Part shown: positions 60,780 to 64,000 of the stretch, piece by piece
Layout: the number at the start of each line of letters is the position of its first letter
Numbering within the stretch: the first letter of the stretch is position 1
DNA from: Magnolia sinica
Taxonomy: Eukaryota > Streptophyta > Magnoliopsida > Magnoliales > Magnoliaceae
Reading direction: 5' to 3'
Assembly: GCF_029962835.1 (NCBI RefSeq)
Contig: NC_080588.1
Span: 47,909,001 to 47,973,000 of the forward strand
Length of the DNA stretch: 64,000 bases
Translations under genes and position numbers: made by a program
The notes under the pieces: generated by a model
The model's database searches: none
Told to the model about the DNA's origin: nothing
Seen by the model: only the letters and a program-made list of their open reading frames with translations

Positions 60780-61045
60780 GTGTTTGGATGCACCATAAAA
60801 TTCAATTGCAATATTAGTTTAATTATGTGGAAATCATCAATTTGCAATTACCTTTCTTTCAACTAGTATTGCAGCACTATGCTCCAAATTGCAATATAAA
60901 TTACTTCCAATCTGAACAATACAGGATGTAACTGCAATTTGAGAAGGCTCCTCATTGTGAATACTATGGAAGATGGTTAGAATTTGTTCCTTTCCACTTG
61001 ATTGAAGTAGTTATTGCAATTCAATTCAATGGTGCATCCTACCAC
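60780..61045. mobile_element. small MITE, GTGTTTGGATGCACC type
   Basis: The left end GTGTTTGGATGCACCAT with AATTCAATTGCAATA faces the right end, whose reverse complement is GTGGTAGGATGCACCAT with GAATTGAATTGCAATA. The element is about 266 bp. The type of end suggests a PIF/Harbinger (Tourist-like) MITE, but a 3-bp duplication could not be fixed. It lies just upstream of the first secure SDN exon. Confidence 0.6.
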
Positions 61046-61262
61046 ATCCAGCAAGAAACTTGCTAACTAAAAATGATGAATTAATGTTTTGTTTCCATTC
61101 AGGAATCTTTGAAAAATTAATGGGGTTTCGAACAAAAGAACACCATTAACAACAGCAGAAGAAAATGTTACCGCTTCCTCATAAAATTTTAATTCGAACA
61201 TATAGGTACCAGCAAAGCAAAAAGGCAGGAACAAGAGTAAATGCGTTAGTCCAGAAGCTCAA

Positions 61263-61475
61263 ATGCTCAGTAAATTATGGGAAAAAATGAAGTTCCCAGC
61301 TCGAAAAAAGATGGGGAGGAATGAGAAACGCTTAAAGACTAAACAATTCATATTTATCTGTATTCATGAAACACAAATGGAACAGATTTTGAGGTTGATG
61401 ATTAAGCAATTATGGGGAGGGGGCAATGTGCTTGGACCATCCTTCCTGCAAGGGGTAGATCAGGGGGCCATGTAA
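61263..61475 (+). pseudogene. L1 endonuclease fragment, plus strand
   Basis: From 61287 the frame reads MKFPARKKMGRNEKRLKTKQ, FIFICIHETQMEQILRLMIK and QLWGGGNV. These are the first blocks of an L1 ORF2 endonuclease (compare the MKFIS start at 51920). It stops at 61475, just before the poly(T) tract of the minus-strand LINE. It is a separate remnant, on the opposite strand. Confidence 0.65.
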
Positions 61476-61688
61476 CTATTTGAGATACTGACTTCTTCTT
61501 TTCGTTTTTTTCTTTTTTTGAAAGAGAAGCAGCTTTTTTAGGGCCAGTGGCCGAAAAAAGTAAAACAAACAAGAGACAAAGATACAAAGCAAAAACAAAC
61601 CAAAGAAAACAGAAAAAGAAGAAACAGAAAGACAATCCCTGAACAACACCCTTAGGGAGCCCACTCCCTAATATACAAGGCTACCCAA

Positions 61689-61988
61689 TTACACACCAAA
61701 ATCTCTGAACCTAAAAGGTTTTGGAAGTAACGAACTTGGCATCATCCAATCAAGGCTCGCAGATCGAAGAATCCAAACTACATGAGAAAAGTAGCGGATG
61801 AACAGATGATCCACAGATTCTTCGGTCTTCAAACAGAGTGGACAGGCATTTGGGAGGATGAAGGCTCTTTTGCGCAGATTGTTGATGGTTAGGATCTTGT
61901 TTCTTCCAACCGACCAAGCAAAAGCAGCAATTTTCAGAGGTGCACCATAAGGCCAAAGGCTGGTTGTGTGGCTTCTAGTGCTCCCCAA
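61689..61988 (-). pseudogene. L1 zinc-binding (zf-RVT) domain
   Basis: The open stretch reads LKIAAFAWSVGRNKILTINN, then LRKRAFILPNACPLCLKTEE and SVDHLFIRYFSHVVW. The C-P-L-C pair and the following H of VDHLF are the zinc ligands of the zf-RVT domain of plant L1 ORF2. It matches the corresponding part of the L1 at 55.6 kb. Confidence 0.85.
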
Positions 61989-62616
61989 CCCATGCTAGGT
62001 AAGCCTCAAATAGAAAGACTTCACCGAGAATGCTCCAGACTTGCTAAACCGCCAGACGAGTAAATCTTGCACCCCCTGCTCTGGTGCGACCTGACAAAAG
62101 ATCCATTAGATCACAATATTAAACATCATTCAGATCCCTCCGGCAAGGAAGCCAAATTCCCCCAAGCTCCTAGTGGGAGAAACAACTGGCAACAGAGATG
62201 TCTACCATCGGGCAAAGGCTAACGAGGGAAAGAAAGGACACTAACAGAGGAGCATCACCATACCGCACGTCGTGCCAAAATCTCACCCTAGAATCCTCCT
62301 TGATAGCAAAGGACAACCTCCCTAGCCAATGAGGGGGCCTCAACAGCCACAGATTTCCAGATGAAGAAAGCCCTATACAAAGAAGACTCCTTAATCCACC
62401 AGCTCATAGAGGACCCATATTTAGCAGCAAGCACCCTCCTTCAAAGGCTAAAATCCCCCACCCTGATTTGCCACACCCAATCACCCAAAAACATCTACTG
62501 GTTGAATTACCTCATACTACCAAATATTGATCCCAAGAAGCTCACTTTTAGCTAAATTCATATTAAGGCAAAAAACTACCTCAAACCATCTGATGGCTAT
62601 CCACAGGTTTACCACT

Positions 62617-63930
62617 TTAGACTAGAAGCCTCACAAAAAAGAATCGTATCATCAACAAACTGAAGACGGTTAATGATTTGAGGAAAGTTAGCCACCTTAA
62701 AACCTTCAAATAGACCTTTAGATTGACCCCTAGATAACATTTTACTAAGGGCCTTAACCACCACGACAAAGAGGACAGGCGACAGGAGAACCCCTTGGCG
62801 GAGACCCCTAGTAGCTTTATAAATAAATAAATAAACACCAAAAGGAGAGCCATGGATCCAAACGGAAAAAATTTAGCAAATGCAACGTAGGAACCAATCC
62901 ACTTCCTCCATTTCTCACCAAAACCCAAATGTCCCAACATATAATCAAGCAGTGCTTTAAATATCGACGATATCGGCTGATATATCCCACGATATATCTT
63001 GTATCCCACCAGTGCGATACGAAACGCACGAGTAGTGCGATATATCCCACATGTTCGATCTGCTGAGAATTTTCGAATTTCAATACTTTTATTTTTTGTA
63101 AATCATGTTAAATTAGTGTCAAATTGTTACAAATCCCATGAAAAATCATGGATTGGGAGCTTCGATTTCGAGATTTGGAGGAGATGGGCCGAGTTGCGGA
63201 AACTTGAAAAAAAAAAAAATCAAATTTTCCAAATTTTCGCAAATCGTTTGCAATCTTTGTGTCCAAACATCAAATGAAACATGTACCCTAATCTAGTGAT
63301 TCTTCTTTTGCTTTTGAATGTATTGCTTGTGTTTCCACATGTCTTCTTATCCTTATAAATTATATGAATAGACATTGAACATACTTGCATCAATTCAGTT
63401 AGACAACGCATAGATTAGGACCCCATGCAAAGAAAACCTATTATGTGTACTTTATTTTGATAATGTTTTGATTTATAAGTGTGAATTGATGTCTTTTTTT
63501 ACAATCACCAAAAAAATCAACTATGTTTCTAACAACAACGATACATTACACGATACAACCGATATATCCCACGCAATAACCGATAGGTATCCGTATCCCA
63601 AGAATGCGATACGCAACGCGATACTGATATTTCGAACACTGTAATCGAGGACTACTCAACATGGCCACAGGCTTTTTCAAGATCTAATTTGCAAACAACA
63701 CCCTATCTGCCTACCATAAGACGAGTCCAAAGATTCATGACTCAACAGAGTGCTATCAAGAATATGCCTTCCGGCCACAAAAGCACTCTGAAAGGGCAAT
63801 ATTACCTTCAAGAGAACTACCATGTTTCTCTGGCTCAAAATCTTTGCAACAATCTTCTAAAGACTCCCTACTACACTAATAGGCCTAAAATTCTTGAGGT
63901 TGTCAACTCCCTCTACCTTAGGAATTAGGG
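62617..63930 (-). pseudogene. L1 reverse transcriptase, split by a MITE
   Basis: From the right the minus strand reads CSFFALIPKVEGVDNLKNFR, PISVVGSLQKIVAKIL, FQSAFVAGRHILDSTLLSHE, CKLDLEKACGHVE and a stop. After the MITE it resumes with LDYMLGHLGFGEKWRKWI, and in changing frames a LLSP-like block, then LQFVDDTILFC with the F-x-DD catalytic box. The stop before the MITE stands for the Trp of the usual VNW motif. The enzyme is inactive. Confidence 0.8.
62950..63641. mobile_element. hAT-like MITE, CGATATCGG family (copy 2)
   Basis: The ends CAGTGCTTTAAATATCG and, inverted, CAGTGTTCGAAATATCAG face each other. Flanks TAATCAAG (62942-62949) and TAATCGAG (63642-63649) are an 8-bp duplication with one change, placed directly at the ends. 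It is inverted relative to copy 1 at 46652-47395 and lies within a dead L1 reverse transcriptase. Confidence 0.85.
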
Positions 63931-64000
63931 CAAAGAAAGAACACCCCAACTCAGTAGCTAAATGCCCTAAATAAATAAATAAATAAAACAAAACAAAAAA

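Larger units (their letters stand above)
61496..64000 (-). mobile_element. L1-type LINE, minus strand, runs off the window
   Basis: A T-rich stretch at 61496-61520 is the poly(A) end. Reading leftward from the window edge come reverse transcriptase blocks, then the zinc-binding domain. The reverse transcriptase is interrupted by hAT-like MITE copy 2 (62950-63641). The 5' part lies beyond 64000. Confidence 0.8.

Noticed and set aside
61263..64000. Twin-priming inversion of a single L1
   Set aside because: In twin priming the inverted part lies at the 5' side; here the opposite-strand endonuclease piece lies beside the poly(A) end.
1..64000. CRISPR arrays, bacterial operons, rRNA or tRNA genes
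   Set aside because: No regularly spaced repeats of the right kind, no ribosome binding sites and no rRNA or cloverleaf sequences were found; the window is plant nuclear DNA.

Overview
This window looks like nuclear DNA of a flowering plant. Genes have GT-AG introns, Copia, Gypsy, LINE, SINE, TRIM and MITE-type elements are all present, and there is nothing prokaryotic (no operons, no ribosome binding sites). The many 'GGGCCCAC' repeats remind me of magnoliid genomes, but that is an impression from memory and was not tested. About 85 % or more of the window is transposon-derived.

Layout. 1-2.8 kb: decayed Gypsy-type LTR/gag remnant. 3.4-14.2 kb: minus-strand Copia element of SIRE/Maximus type with an envelope-like extra ORF; its gag is split by a 3.24-kb solo LTR (8708-11948). 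14.3-21.8 kb: minus-strand Tat-lineage Gypsy element with plus-strand ORF remnants beside its integrase, then a hAT-like MITE. 23.07-31.6 kb: one tRNA-derived SINE cut into three pieces by two ~4-kb solo LTRs of one family (23099-27425 and 27499-31542), each with its own 5-bp target duplication. 32.2 kb: a second, 5'-truncated SINE with a perfect 16-bp duplication. 34-36 kb: a cluster of MITEs.

Genes. Two genes are supported. (1) A plus-strand, seven-exon gene (36250-38172) for a 256-residue C2-domain protein with a proline-rich tail; a tandem, broken copy lies at 41.4-43.3 kb, and a 1.1-kb PIF/Harbinger-like element (40233-41357) sits between them. (2) A minus-strand DEDDh exonuclease gene of the SMALL RNA DEGRADING NUCLEASE (SDN) family. 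Eight of its exons lie at 43395-60684, with exonuclease motifs I-III, an RRM-like segment and a C-terminal coiled coil; the 5' end is missing. Its sixth-from-last visible junction is a ~13-kb intron holding a full-length but dead L1-type LINE, itself split by a 604-bp TRIM, plus a hAT-like MITE and an RTE LINE fragment with a 30-bp target duplication. The C2 pseudogene and the SDN gene are tail to tail.

The right end (61.5-64 kb) is another dead minus-strand L1 LINE that runs off the window and carries a second copy of the hAT-like MITE. I found no convincing new functional system. The notable content is the nested transposon history, which can be read base by base, and the two host genes.
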